Below, in pieces: positions 13,139 to 27,600 of a stretch of DNA of 64,000 bases (positions are counted from its first letter, which is position 1; each line of letters starts with the position of its first letter). Under the pieces are notes generated by a model. The model worked only from the letters and a program-made list of their open reading frames with translations, did no database searches and was not told where the DNA came from. Location: positions 28,366,439 to 28,430,438 of the forward strand of contig OZ023210.1 in assembly GCA_963995525.1 (NCBI GenBank), given 5' to 3'. Source of the DNA: Escarpia spicata. Lineage: Eukaryota; Annelida; Polychaeta; Sabellida; Siboglinidae. Both the position numbers and the translations under genes were made by a program.

Positions 13139-16100
13139 GTGCTAGGTGTGTTACGAGGGGCGTGATAATGTGTGTAGTTATGTGTGTTGTGTCAGGGGTG
13201 TTACAAGGGGCGTGGTAATGTGCATATTTACGTGTGTTATGAGGGGCGTGGTAATGTGTGTATTTGTGTGTGTTGTACCAGGTGTGTTAAGAGGGGCGTC
13301 GTAATGTGTGTGTTCGCGTGTGTTGTACCAGGTGTGTTACGAGGGGGGTCGTAATAATAAGTTTATTTTCTTTGGCAGCCATAGAGGCAAAGTACAATAG
13401 GTACATTAAAATTGATAAAACATTTAAATAAAGTAGATTAATAAAACACTAAATGTAATGTGTGCGTTTGTGTCTGTTGTGCCTGGTGTGTTACGAGGGG
13501 TGTGGTAATGTGTACATTTGTGTGTGTTGTGCTAAGTTTGTTAGAAGGGGTGTGGTAATGTGTTTATTTGCATGTGTTGTGCCAGGTGTGTTATAATGTG
13601 TGTGGTAACGTGTGTATTTGCGTGTGTTGTGCCAGGTGTGTTACGAGGGGCATGGTACTACGAGGTGACCATCACTAACATGCCCCCAGAGACCTGCACC
13701 CGACTGGGCTGGTCATTGCAGACTGGTGAGTCCCGCCACTGACCACTGCCCTCGTGGTCAGCTCAACAGTTCTTGTCACTCAATTGTGTATCAATAGCAA
13801 AAATACACAAGTTACGTAAAGCTGATCGCACGTTTGCGGAACAATCGTAGAAAATATGCACAACATTGTGAATAATCAGTTTATGTTCATCTAGTATGTG
13901 ATACAAACCCTAATACCAGTAAGAACCCGTGACCAATAGTGAATTTTTAGAAAAAAAGGCACTACGTTTCTTCCAAATGGTCATAAACCAATCAATCCCT
14001 GAAAGTTTGGCACCCAAAATGGAAATCATCTAGGAGCAAAATGTTCACACACCATGCACGCACACACACATACCACACACCACACTCTCCTCCCACACAC
14101 ACACCACACCCCACACTCCCCCATACACATACATTATAAAAAATTATATAATATATATAAAATTAGCTGAGTCTGAGTTTGACCTTTGTGTTTGCTGTGC
14201 CAGGTAATCTGCAGGCGCCTTGTGGCTATGACAACTTCAGCTACTCATGGCGGGCAAAGAAGGGGACGGTGTTTCACGAGAGTCGCGGCAAACACTTCAG
14301 TGATGGCTATGGTGAGGGCGACGTTCTCGGCTTCTACATTAGTCTGCCTGAGCCTGAGGAGCCCAGCAAACTGCTGCCGTATCTTCACAAGAAGATGGTA
14401 AGTGACGCTTCAAGTACCTTGCTCATCTCATGGTCAGTTGGCTCATCTCAGGGCCAGTTTACTCCAAGCCAGTTGGCTTACTGGTTGGCTAATCTTGGGC
14501 CCAGGAGAAATGGCTTACTGGATAGGTTGCCAATAAAATAATATTGCCTTGTTTCTCTTTCTTTTCAGCCTCGTGGTTATTTTGTACATGGTTTGTACTG
14601 AGATGTCCCACTGCACCTGTTAGAAATGTTATTATCTATGAAACTTTTCCGTGACTACCTTTGTGTAACAGAGAATCAAACGTACTGTTGCGTATATGAG
14701 CTTTATTGACAAATATGACATTATTTCTTGTGTGAAATTGTCACTACAATAATTGCTGAGAGCAGATTCTTCCATCATGGTATGCAATAGAAAATTTAGG
14801 ATCTCATAAGCAGGGGGTAAACCTATTCACCCATTAGTTTTTCCATGTTAAAAAGTAGAGTTGCAGTAGATTAAATATAGGGGAAAAAATTGCCCATGGG
14901 TGACATGGCCCTGTCACTGTGCCACTCGCCATGTACCCGTGACCACCTGGATGGTTAATCTTAATCTTTCTCTGGCTAGAAGAATCTTATAAGTTTAATC
15001 TGAATAAAGATACTGTTTCTCTGACATTATTTTAATGCATATGTCCATACTTTGTGATGTAAGTTTGTTTGAAAAAAGTAGAAATTCCCTGCAGGCAAAA
15101 CTTCATAATTATGTGTATTAATTATTTACTAGTACGCATTTATAACAGAACAGTTGTCCACTGAGAAATTCAATGTGTTATTTCGTTATGTATTTAAATA
15201 TGTATCCAGATTATATGTACTTTACTTGAAAATGAGATGTTCTGACAAAAACTTGATTATACAACTTGTATAAGTCATTTAGCAGCAATTCTATTGATGA
15301 CAGTGAAGTGATGGTAACATTAATGCAATATACGCAAAAGCAGAAAACAATGTTTATTTCAACTCACAGTCAACTGCTGTAGTTGTATGAAACATTATTA
15401 ATGCAAACACCATTCAACTGTATTGATATATTTAATACAACATAGTTATTCAGTGCTGTAAGCAAGGGGTGAATACTGTCGTAAGCAAACAGTACCTGGT
15501 GCATCAAGCTCAGTTGACATTATACTAAATATTGTGTCTTTCATAGTATAGTACCTCTTGATCAAAGATGGTACATTTATATTTAGTGCTCAACTTTTGC
15601 AGTGCAAGCAAACCTATATAGTCCTACGCATCTATATTATACAAAACCGTAGTTGAAATGTGCTTGTTGTGTATCGCAATGAGCAACATGCCGTTCATAA
15701 AATATATACTCTTACTTTGTAGTTCATAATAGTAGCCATCATGACTCTGCAAGCACATGTGCCATCAACAAAAATGTCTATCACAACCAATACTCATTAT
15801 AGTAGAAATAAAATATACATGTACTGCAAATATTAATTATTCACTGCCTGAAAGGCGCCTTGCAATAATACATGTACACATCAAGTCGCATAGTTTTGTT
15901 TACGCCCAGTATATATGTTTAACATCAGAATGTCCAACTGAAGAGGAACTAATAGAAAGTGTGCATGCATGTACTTCAATGGTGAGGTGGGCTGCAAAGA
16001 GAGGACTTATAGGGGTTGACTTTGGTATCATTACCAACAATGAAGGGTTTCACAAATTGCAGATTTAAAAATGCTTTGTGTTCTCACTAGGTGGTGTGAC

Positions 16101-18638
16101 TTGTCATTTATAAGTCCTATAGTATTTGGCACATCATGCATGCATGCTCATTGCATGAACATCGAATATCACAAATATTGCAACTTTCGTCGACATTCTT
16201 CTAACATATACATCAACCAACGTATAAATAGTATCAGTAAAACATAATTGCGCACATTTGGGTCTTTGTTTGTGAACATAATAATGCTTCTAATATTCCC
16301 ACATTGTAGTAGTTTGAACCAAAATTAACAGTGTCCCAATTGTCTCATTATGCACAAGTATTTTAGTGTGCGAATACATCGCAGGTGTTAAAAAATTCAG
16401 CTTTGACATTTTCAACTTAAATAAATACCTCCTGGCAAACATTGATTCACCAACAGCCTGTATCAGTTGTGAGTTTTATGTGACATGTTGTAGAACACGC
16501 TACAGTTTGACAATAATCCAATGGTTTCAGTGTGCATCATGAAACATTGATATTGCCGTCATTGATGTCACAACATTTGTTATCATAATTATCCTCCTTG
16601 CCCACAGGACTGTTACACCGTGTTCTTTCTTCATAAGACATATACTCGCATCACAGGACCTTGCGGATGTCTTTCACATGGGCCATACTGGTTTAGGCTC
16701 GTGGCAAGAGAATATTGTTCTCCATGTTGTAGATCAGTGCCTCTGTATCAGGAATACTTGCAGTGGTTAAGTCTCAGAAGCTCCAGGCTGCCATTTGTTT
16801 GAATCTTGCCATGTCGGACAAAGGCACTGGATGGTTCAACCACAGAGCCAGGTTCAACCATATAGCCAAGTTCGACTGTAGAGTCAGGTTCAACCATAGA
16901 GCCAGGTTCAGCCATAGTGCCAGGTTCTCTCTATACAATTGTTGGTTCTTTATCAACTGTGAACTTCACTATGGAATTTTGTCGCACCGTCTGTAACAAA
17001 AATAATTATGTTATGTTCTAAGAGCACATTTGATGTTCAGTTTAAACTACATATCGGTTCCTGTCATGAGAAATAGTTTGTAAATTGTTTACTTGCAAGA
17101 GAAAGTAACATTATGTCTACGAAACAGCAGCAGCAGCCAAGCTAATACTTAGTTTATCAGAATTATTATAAAAGTACTACAATATCACTGCTATATATTC
17201 ACTTAGAGAAATTACTTATCTCTGAAACAAATGTTTATTTTCACAAGATTTTCCCATCCCATAAAAATACAGTGCCGCCATTTCACCCAGGCATTGCTGC
17301 ACCAATAAACTTGAGCAACTAGTTTCTAGAGTAGCTATTTATGTTTATTATATAATCACAAGTGAAAGTTTCAAACATTATGAACAAATATTTTATTTTA
17401 ACATGTTTTCTTTTTCTAAAGCCGCTGTAGCTGCAATTTTGGGATATAATCAACAGCTGCAACATGAAACACTGTCTTAACTGTGTAACAAAAAGATAAA
17501 TGTTTACAGGCCTAATGACTATACATGGAATAAATGAGTACATCGTTAACAAGTACATACCTGGACACCGTTCAGGGCAAACTGTTGGCCGCAGCTGTAG
17601 TAGCTGTTAGATTTCTGTCTCACTGAAAGGAGAGCATTTTAATATTTTTATAAAGGCTTCAGCTTCAAGTCGGACATTGTATATCAACTTGCATACATTG
17701 TACATAATTATAATAATCAACTGTGAACTATATCATTGATGGACTAATCAATGTGATTTTAAAATATATTTTCAACATAATGTTTTTGGGTTTATTCATA
17801 AAACTAATCAAACACTGTAAACTATGATAATATAACACTACACCATTCAGGCATTGCAATATTATAATATAATTATATTTCTTTTGTGTAGAGAAATCCT
17901 GTGTAAACAAAGCCAGTATTTATGATACAAACTACAATGGAGTATATTGTTTCATAGTGTGATATTTTGAGTATATTTAAGTAAAATAAAAAAATTATTA
18001 CTCTAAAGAGATAAACTATAAATAGTTTCATATATAACAGTAGGACTGTATGCAAGGCAAAAACCACTGTGTTGTGATTTCAACATGATTTTGCAGTAGG
18101 TGTAAATGTATATTGTGAGAAATATTTGATAGTAATTTGCCTGTTTGTGAATACAGTAGCAGCCAGGCTGCTGGGGTACCTTCCCACAGCTCAGGAGACT
18201 GGCATTGTTCAACTCGAGGTGCACTTGTTGTGTGTTGACAATGGCACCAGCCTACAGGACACATGGAGGGGACCTTTGTGGTTATCACAGGGCATGGGAC
18301 CTCTTGTTGGGTGCAAGGATCTCATTATGGTTGTGCTAGACACAGATATCCCATCTGTCTTGTGTCTTGTGAGAGAATCATCTATCTCTAATTTGACTGC
18401 TGTGTAAACACAAACTCTACAAGGTGTGTGTTGCATGTGTGTGTGTGTGTGTGCGGGTGTGTGCACTGGTGTGTGCACCTTTGTTTGTGTGTGCACGTGT
18501 GTGTGTGTGTGCACATGTGTGTGCGGGTGTGTGCACTGGTGTGTGCACCTTTGTTTGTGTATGCACGTATGTGTGCACTTGTGTGTGCACTTGTGTGTGC
18601 ACGTGTGTGTACTTGTGTGTGTGTACGTGTGTGTGTAC

Positions 18639-18676
<38 letters not shown>

Positions 18677-21600
18677 GTGTGTGTGTGTGTGTGTGTGTGT
18701 GTGCACATGTGTGTGTGTGCACGTGTGTGTGCACATGTGTGTGTGCACATGTGTGTGTGCACATGTGTGTGTGCACATGTATGTGTGTGCACATGTGTGT
18801 GTGTGCACATGTGTGTGTGTGCACATGTGGGTGTGTGTGTGTGCACATGTGTATGTGTGTGTGTGCACGGGTGTGTGCATGCGTGTGTGTGTGTGCATGC
18901 GTGTGTGTGTACTTGTGTGTGTGCACTTGTGTGTGCACCTTTGTTTGTGTGTGCATGTGTGTGTGTGCATGCGCATGCATGTGTGTGTGTGTGCGTGTGT
19001 TTTTAATTTAACTCGCCTTCCTTACCACACTCCCTCTCCACAAGGAACAACAGCACCGTGTGCCTCAACATTACTCAAACAAAACAGTAGCATGCATTCA
19101 ACTACTACAAAAACATGCACAAAACTATGAGGCAGTGTAATAGATGCATGCATGTTATACATGGGTACCAGTCACACAACACTACAGTGTTAAAACAGTA
19201 GAGCTGGCAGCAGTATTTAGCAGGCAGCATTAATGGAAGGTGTGCGTGGTGTAGGACAGGTGAGGACAGCCATAACCTGGTCCAGAGAGGAGCAAGAAAC
19301 ATCTGGTCATGCTTACACTCCATCAACTGATTGTCAGTGGGAAATGCAGCATCAAACATGCACTCCCCATGGCTGCAAGAAATGTACATCTGTTAGCACA
19401 GTAGCCGTTCAAAGCAACGTTCACCTTTACTGACTCTGTATCCACTTTCATCTCACACTGATAACACATTTTAGCTTGCCACTGGTATGCGCTTTAAATG
19501 TAATCGTTGGTTTAGAGTAATATAGATAGCTGCCATGTGGTGTTTACTCTTTTAGCAGGTTATAAAGAATATCTCAGATGACTATCGTGGATTTGTTTAT
19601 TTATACACTGACTCGGCTGGGTTAAATTGTTTTGGTTTTTGCGATTCATATCAGCTTAGATTGGCTATGGCACTGGTGTTGGAACGTCATGCAAGACTTA
19701 ATGGAAGGCATTTACCCATAAGGTTAACATAGTCTTTATAATAAATTTTTTTCATTGAGTAGTTAAAAATTTATTCTCGAATTATATATTTGTGAACAAT
19801 TCATACATATTGCATATGAATATCGGTACATAATTGTAGCTTTGAACGGACATAAAATGGTTAGATCCATTGGGATAAGTATAATGTATAAGGAAAAAAC
19901 CTAATTATACTGCTATATAAAACAATAGTGTGGCTTCTTTTAGAATACTGCATACAATCATGGATGCCATACCATAATATTAAGGATAAATATCCTATAA
20001 AGAGTACAGAGGAAAGAAACTAAAATTATGCTAGAACTAAGGGTTAATTCTAATACCTTAAACAGGCCTAAAATGTGGTTTAACAACATTACAGACCAGA
20101 AGACTAAGAGGAGATTGCATAGCAGTTTTGAAGATATTGAATGGTTATGAAGCTATTGATAAAAGTATTTTGTTCTCAGTTAAGAAAGGTAGGACTAGAG
20201 GACGTGAAGTAACATTGCTGGAGGGTGTATAGTGTAGGAGCTAGCAGTGTGAATTATTGCATAGCGTATGTCCATAGTCTTGAATTTGCATAACAAACAA
20301 GTGTATAGATTTTGGGCCTAGGGAATGGCAGACAGATCTTGATGGTATGCTGCGGCCATCAAATAAAATGGACTGATATTTTCAAATTGTATTTCTCAAT
20401 CAAAATACATGTGTATGTATTTTCATTGGCCTCAGTGAATTGGCAAGTTGTTGCTTATTAAGTGTGAGCTGTAGGCCTAGAATCCCAACCACAATATCAG
20501 GATGATTAGGCAGACTCCACATTGTTGAGTCATCGTAGATTAGCAGTACTAGCTGAATTTACCAGTTCCGTTTTTCCACAGATCCCATTAACCCTTCCTG
20601 CCACGACACCTGTTTACCCTTTATTTGGCATGTGCATTTAGAGTTATATTTGATGCAGAATGTACAGGGCGTAGTTACATTGATGACAGCCTAGGTGGCC
20701 CAGGAACTGACAGATAAGTGTCCATGGCGACCTAGACAGTCAGTCGGTTGTAACACAGAGATTCCGTTGACATCGAATTACTCTGTGATTGATAGGACAG
20801 ATGTGGCTGTTTCTCTTGGCATTTACCCGGTATGTAATGTGGTTTTAATAGAGTCAGGACATCACAAAAGTCCTGAAAATCATCCCATTTCTTTTATTTC
20901 AATATTAAAATAGGTTTTTATTGTTTGTTTTTTAATCATCAAATATCATTGTAAGTATATTTTACAAAGAATTAAATGCCCAGCTAAAGCATTTATTAAT
21001 TGTCAACAGTTGTATGGTAATGATGAACTTATGTACGCAGTCTGAGTAGTGCAGTATTTTAATGTGTTTTGGGGGAATTTGCTTGACGTTTTTTATTGCA
21101 GGTTAAAGTTATAAAGCAGCACTGTCCATTAAAATCACAATAAAACATTTACAGATCACTTTGTTTTTTTATTTGTATTCTCGTATCATGATGTGCCTGA
21201 TCACAATTAACCACTATTACCGAACATTATCTCATAATATATAATTAATAATGATTATTAATAATAAATGTAATTAAATAGTGAACATCCCATGCAAATC
21301 ATTGTTCTATGGTTCACATGTTTACTTCAAACTTTTACATGTCTAAATACAGTTCAGGCTTGATGTGTTAGTACATGCTGTAATAGCAAAGTCCACATTG
21401 GTCACGCATGACTAGTTGAGGTTTGCTCACAGGTCATGCATGACTGATTGAGAAGTACTCACAGGTACTTGATGGAGCCAGTTGAGGGGCCTACAGAGGC
21501 ACTATGCTGTCTCGTTGGAGAAATCCTAAAAACAACACAGCAGTTAGAAACTATTAACCTATCCTACGTCTGTACAGACTGGTAGATAGATAGATAGATA

Positions 21601-24600
21601 GATGTATATATTTTATTTTCCAAAATTGTACAGCAAGTTGTGTAAACAACAGTACAGACAGTACTACCTGTTCATGAAGATACACACACCACAAACGTTA
21701 ATGAAATGTAATTAATATATATTAATATATAGTTTCAGTTAGAGATGTAGTAATTATGATCACATTCACATCAATACTTATTTAATGCATTTATGGTTTT
21801 TTACATTTTGATTATAATAATGTTTACTAGGTGAGTTACCCCGGTGTTGTATGGCAAGAAAAGACACTTATTAATATTTTCTGATTAAAGCTGCGTCTAG
21901 ACCAAAGATGTAGATCAAAGAGATTATATAATGCAATTGGATAACTACCATGTTACCTAATAAAGCCAAGCTGCAATTTAGCACAGGCTCACCCACAGAC
22001 AGCACTGGCACCCAAAGTCCCACCCCACTGAGGCCCCCAGGTGAAATAAAAAATCTCAGTCAATGAACCACCCAAATTGGCTCACTACCACGCCCACAAA
22101 AGTTCAGTCCCATGCATGTAAAACTGATGGAGATATGCTTGGACATACATACATGTACGTACACATACATGTACATACATGTACGTATGTACATGTATAC
22201 ATTACATACATTATTGTGTTCATGCAGGTGACAGACACACACTTGGTTTTATAAGACTTGAATAGTTGTAGTTGGTACTTTACCCAGAGTTGATACTTTA
22301 CCCATTCAAAACTTCACTGGTATTTGCATTTTGTGTAAATAACACATGTAAGGAAAGAAAGGTTGACCTACCTTGACCTCTTTGCAGGTCTTCTTTGTGC
22401 TGATTGGCTGGTTGTTTGATCCGTGGGTGTCATTTGCTGACATGAGTCTGGTGAAGAAAACAATGATTTCATGAAATTTGTTAGCAGAATTTCATTGCTA
22501 TTTCGTTGACATTTTGTACTTGTTATGAGATGGCTGAATTTTGGACCATCTTTTTTAGGTTATTTCAAAGAGATATATTTTCTTAGAAGATGTGTGTGAA
22601 AGTACTTTTAATGTCACTATGCATTAATGGTGATGTTTTTCACAAATCATCCCTATTTTACAATACTAGTTTTTAAAAAGAAACAAATTCCAATCCGGTT
22701 TTGTTATTATTTTGAACAGTTGTTGATAAATTGACCAATAACAGTGCGCAGTATAATACATTTAAATAAGACAAAATATGTCCATGAGAAAATAAATATA
22801 ATGGAATAATATTAAGGAGGCTTATGTATTTTTTTTATGTTATGTACATAAAATGATGAATGGAGAATATTGCATGACACACATACCTCGGTGCATTCCT
22901 GGCTGTTGCATATGCCACACACGGGTACTGCTGTTCTCTGACAGAGAGCGCTGCTGGTTGTCCAGATGTTCGCTCTGCCATTTACGCATATCTGCGCCAC
23001 TGTTGTTAAAATAACTACCAGTGCCCTCTAGGGGCTGGCGTGCTTTCTCCGACCCACTTCGGTGTCTGTGCCATTTGTGGTAATCTACAGAATTGTCTGT
23101 ATTATCCAACGATGCGGCAGCAGTGTTCTGATGGGTGCCAGACTTTGGACTTGGCTTAGTGTCATAACACGCCGATGTAGGTGTTGATGTGATGTCATTA
23201 TTGTGACTTAGACTAAACACTTTGGTTTCTTTTACAGACGTTTCATTGTTTGCCCCATAATGATATGACTGAGGGCGATCACTCGGTCGCTGGACATTGT
23301 TCTGAAGTGGCCGATAGCCATCGTCCAGCAGCACCTTGCCAGCAACCTTGTCTGTAGTTGTGTCCATCACAAGGTCATTTGGACACTTGAAGTTGGCGGC
23401 CTGTGAGGCAGTCCAGCAGTCAGTGTGGGTGCCGACTGTGGCCGTAGCGTGTGTTTTCCGAGTCCTCTCTGCTCTATACACGTAGTCGTGTTCATCTACG
23501 TCGTTCACGTTGTGGTTGTCCATGTGGTTGTGGTTCAGTTTCCACAGTGCACACTTTGCCGCACCACTTCCATGTGTGTCATTGTAGTCGATGTCCAGCG
23601 TCAGGTGAGATTGTGACACAGATGACATGTCAGCTGTCACTGATATTTCACTTGTCTTGCTCTCCTTGCTCTTTGATGGTGTGTCCTGGAATGTGGTTAT
23701 CAAAATGTATAGGCAGTGAATGTGAGAGTCAATAAAATAACATGAATTATTTGAGTGTTATCTCTGCATATTTTTATTAATGCAGAAGAGGGATTTAAAA
23801 GATTAGGAGGGGCAGGAGGAAGACACTAGGGAGAGACAGGGTGGTGGAGACAGCAAGGAAATAAGATCCATGACAGAAGAAAAGCCAAAACTGAGGACTA
23901 GTATCAATGTCGGCATCACCTCGGCTTCAGGAACAAAGAAGAGACAACATTTGTTATATTTTGAAGTGCAACATTTTGTGCTATGACTTTTCCATTGGTT
24001 CACTTACACAGAGGTCTCCAGAGGGCGCTGCCTGCTGGGTGATGGGTTTGCGGCGAGGTTTGTTGTGCTTCCTTGGTGGTGGAGCACGGCGGAACTAAAC
24101 ATAAAATTTACAAGATAACATACATGACCATGTTACATCAATGATGTTAACAGGAATATTTCTAAGATATAATTATATACAGATTTATTCTAGCAGCACT
24201 AAAGTTATTTGTGAAAGAATGAACTCTATGGTAATACCATTACTTGCACGCTCAATGTTGTAATTTAACATCCAAGTAAACAAGACAACTACTTCGTCCT
24301 TTTAAAGTATGTATTGCATTAACCATTGTTTGTATTATTTGCATACATTTGAGCTGATTGACCCACTGACAACATTGAATGACTACTTCAGTACCCACCG
24401 ACTTGAGTATCTCCGTGTTTCGTTCCACTCCAGCGAATACGTCTTCGTCATCGTCCTTAGTGCTGCCCCCTTCCTCGTCATCCATGAACCTGCCAAGTAG
24501 ACAACACTTCTCTGACTGCAAAATTAAATAACCTATTTTTGAGTGATACTGCAGTTGTCACACACTTTGTAACATACCTGATGTCCTTGTGGGTATGCTG

Positions 24601-27600
24601 TGACTTTTACCCCCAGGGGGTTAAAACTTGGGGTGTTATATACTGGTATAGTTGTGTTTCTTCAATATGAGAATATATCTGGTATAGCCAGATTCTTGGG
24701 TTTTAGAAAAATTAAATTGTGTGAAGGATTCTGGACGTCCAGGAACACCTCGGTATGATGCAGGATATTATCATTTTAGGGTCATGAGCTCATAGCTGTT
24801 ACTTATAATAAACAAATAATAGTAAGTACAATATGATATTTCTATGATGCCATGGCAAAATCAACTAATGCTCTCTGCCACTTTACAGACGTCTAAAAAA
24901 CGTTCTGGGAAATAAATATAAAAAGATATGATAAAAAGTAAGTTTTTATATATAACATGGACTGGTCAGCGTACAGTTTTATACTTCACTCACTGGCAGA
25001 CCTGTTCAATTGAACAGTATTCGAACACTATATCGACTTCTCTGGGAAGTATTCAGCCAAGTGGCAAGTAGTACACAAAGTTTATTCGTACACAAATACC
25101 CACCACAGTCTATAGCTAGGTTCTGAAATGGAAGGCGCAGCTGTCATAGAAGCCAAGGTTCCCAGGCACACATTCCAGCATTCACAGACTTGGGTGGAAA
25201 TCTCACATTCAGCATCTACATATTAGTCATGCATCAGTATTTGTTTATACTAACCAGGCACCCATATATACAACACACAGAGGTGGACAAAGACATTAGT
25301 GAGCCAGTTCTTATCTCAGATTTAATAGTTTGTACTCTGTCACCTAATGCCAGTAATTATGATAGGCGAGCAATTATGATACCAGTTAGATTATGTATCA
25401 CCAGAGTGCTGCACTGCTCAACTGTCCAGAAATAACATCTATTTCCAGTGAGGTTCACAGTGTCCTGCATGGAAGATAGAACCTGATTACAATTTACAGT
25501 TGCTGTAAAACAATAATTGTAATATCATAGGTAACAAATTATATATATATATATATACAGGTCAGAGCTGGAACAAGTACATTTATTTTGTACTTGAGTA
25601 AAAGTACAAGTAACTTTGGAAAAAGCTACTCAAATAAAAGTAAGTCCTTTTTGAAAAATGTACTTGAAGTACAAGTAAAAAGTAACCAAATGTACTTGAA
25701 GTAAATGCAAAAGTACTTCTCTAAAAACTTTTGATATGGTCACCCACTGCGAACAAACAAGTGAATTCAGTAGTGTGCAAAGCAAACACTGTATTGAACA
25801 GGACAGGATCCTCAGCAGGATACAATGACAGGCCGGCTCCTCAAACAAACTATACATACTATGCAAGACAGTGACAAAAGAAATAAAATAATGGTAATAC
25901 CATATTCAGTAGTGTGTACAGTGAACACTAAATATTGTCTACGACCAGGCCTGGGGATCTATATGTGAGACAAAATATTGAAAACATGAACCAAGAATAC
26001 ATATATACAACATTTATAGGCCCTAACAATACTTAGTTTATTATTAAGATAAATCTGAGTAACCATTAGCAGTTTAAATTGCCACAGCGAAGGGAATGTT
26101 TTGGGGCGATAATGTGTGAATTTCGACGTGCGTTTATCACTAATGCAATTCGGGACGTTATTCAGGTCACTAATAGCTCGAACCTAAATCTAAGAACATG
26201 TTTTGTTCATATTAAATGCACTTGCACCTTTAGTACAAATAACGACGTGTTATGGTGTAATATATTTGCACAGCAAAAATGAGGCAAGAAGATCTTTTAG
26301 CTGCGTAGGTCTAACACTAATAATTTACCGACCACGTGTGTAAGGAAGGTTTGAAGGTGATCAACAGATCTGGCATATCGACGCACACAACAAAAAGATC
26401 AACTTAACAGTAGCCCCGTGAACTGACTTAATCTCAAACATACTGGATAAGTATGGCCATGGATGCTGCAAATTATCGTTTTCGGCTGATCCTTCTATAA
26501 TAAATCTTTGAACGCGAATGACACCTGGTGATCATGCCTGGTAACGACAATGATAGGCCAATCAGAAAAGACTACCACTTGTTGCTCCGGCTGATATCTA
26601 TTGATGGATATATGTTGGGGGAAACCAGTTCCGGGCTTCAGGCATTATCGTTCGTTACTAATATTTTTGGAGCTCCAAACTTTTAACGCATAAATAATGG
26701 ATACTTCGTTACATTTATGAAAAGTACACACATTTGTACTTCGTTACAAGTAAAAGTACTCCTAAAAAAATGTACTTCGTTACTCACGAAAAGTAAACTT
26801 TTCTACTCAAATACAGTAACGAAGTACTTGTACTTCGTTACGTCCCAGCTCTGATTCAGGTGTATATATATATTACATATGTATATATAAAAAATAGAAT
26901 AATATATATATATATATATAATTGATGACCTTGGTGACCCTTCACCTGTGACCTACCTGCCAGACTCTACTCCAGTACTTCTGGGATAAAGAGGGGATGT
27001 GTCGGTGGGAAGATATTCGAAGGAAGAGCCTTTTCCCTCTTGCTCCTCCATCCCGTTGTCATCAGCCTCCCAGTCAATGTCTGACTGCCATTTCCTGGGA
27101 GCATTTCCCTTTAGGAACAGGGAAGACAGAGCAAATGTTTATTTAGGTGAAATCACAGTGGTTAGGAGTTGGGCAGACTCGCATAACATTTTGAAAAGTA
27201 CAGGAATATGCAGCGAAAGACTCCGGCAACCCTCCTACTAGGACTCAGACTCACAACCCTGTAATAAACATTTGGTTTCCATCTGATTTTAATGAGGAAG
27301 AAAAACAGAAATTGTGATTAATTGTATCTGCTATCAAAGTTCTTCATGTAGGTCAGAGGATGTGATCAACGTATTGTTTGTAAATATTGCATTAGGATTC
27401 AAACACATACAAGCCTATACTTTTTAAAATTTTCTGCTGCGTTCAGCTCATTAACTCTCTGGAGATTCTAACTTTTCATCATAAAATGATGTGCTTTGTG
27501 TGTCCTCCACTGGGAATCAGAAAGTGCTGAAGTTATCAGTTTGCAATCGTTCTGACAATTACGATGTACGTACTCACTGTCTGGACTTTATCCACATCCT

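Noticed and set aside
15757..16802. Short frames at 15757-16068 and 16620-16802
   Set aside because: No recognisable motif, no convincing splice signals, no phase link to neighbouring genes.
18209..19130. Several 150-255-codon frames (Cys/Val-rich on +, His/Thr-rich on -) across the GT tract
   Set aside because: They arise from dinucleotide repeats in every register, have no splice or codon structure, and extend into unrelated sequence.
23425..23735. Plus-strand frames opposite nested exon 6
   Set aside because: Shadows of the minus-strand coding exon.
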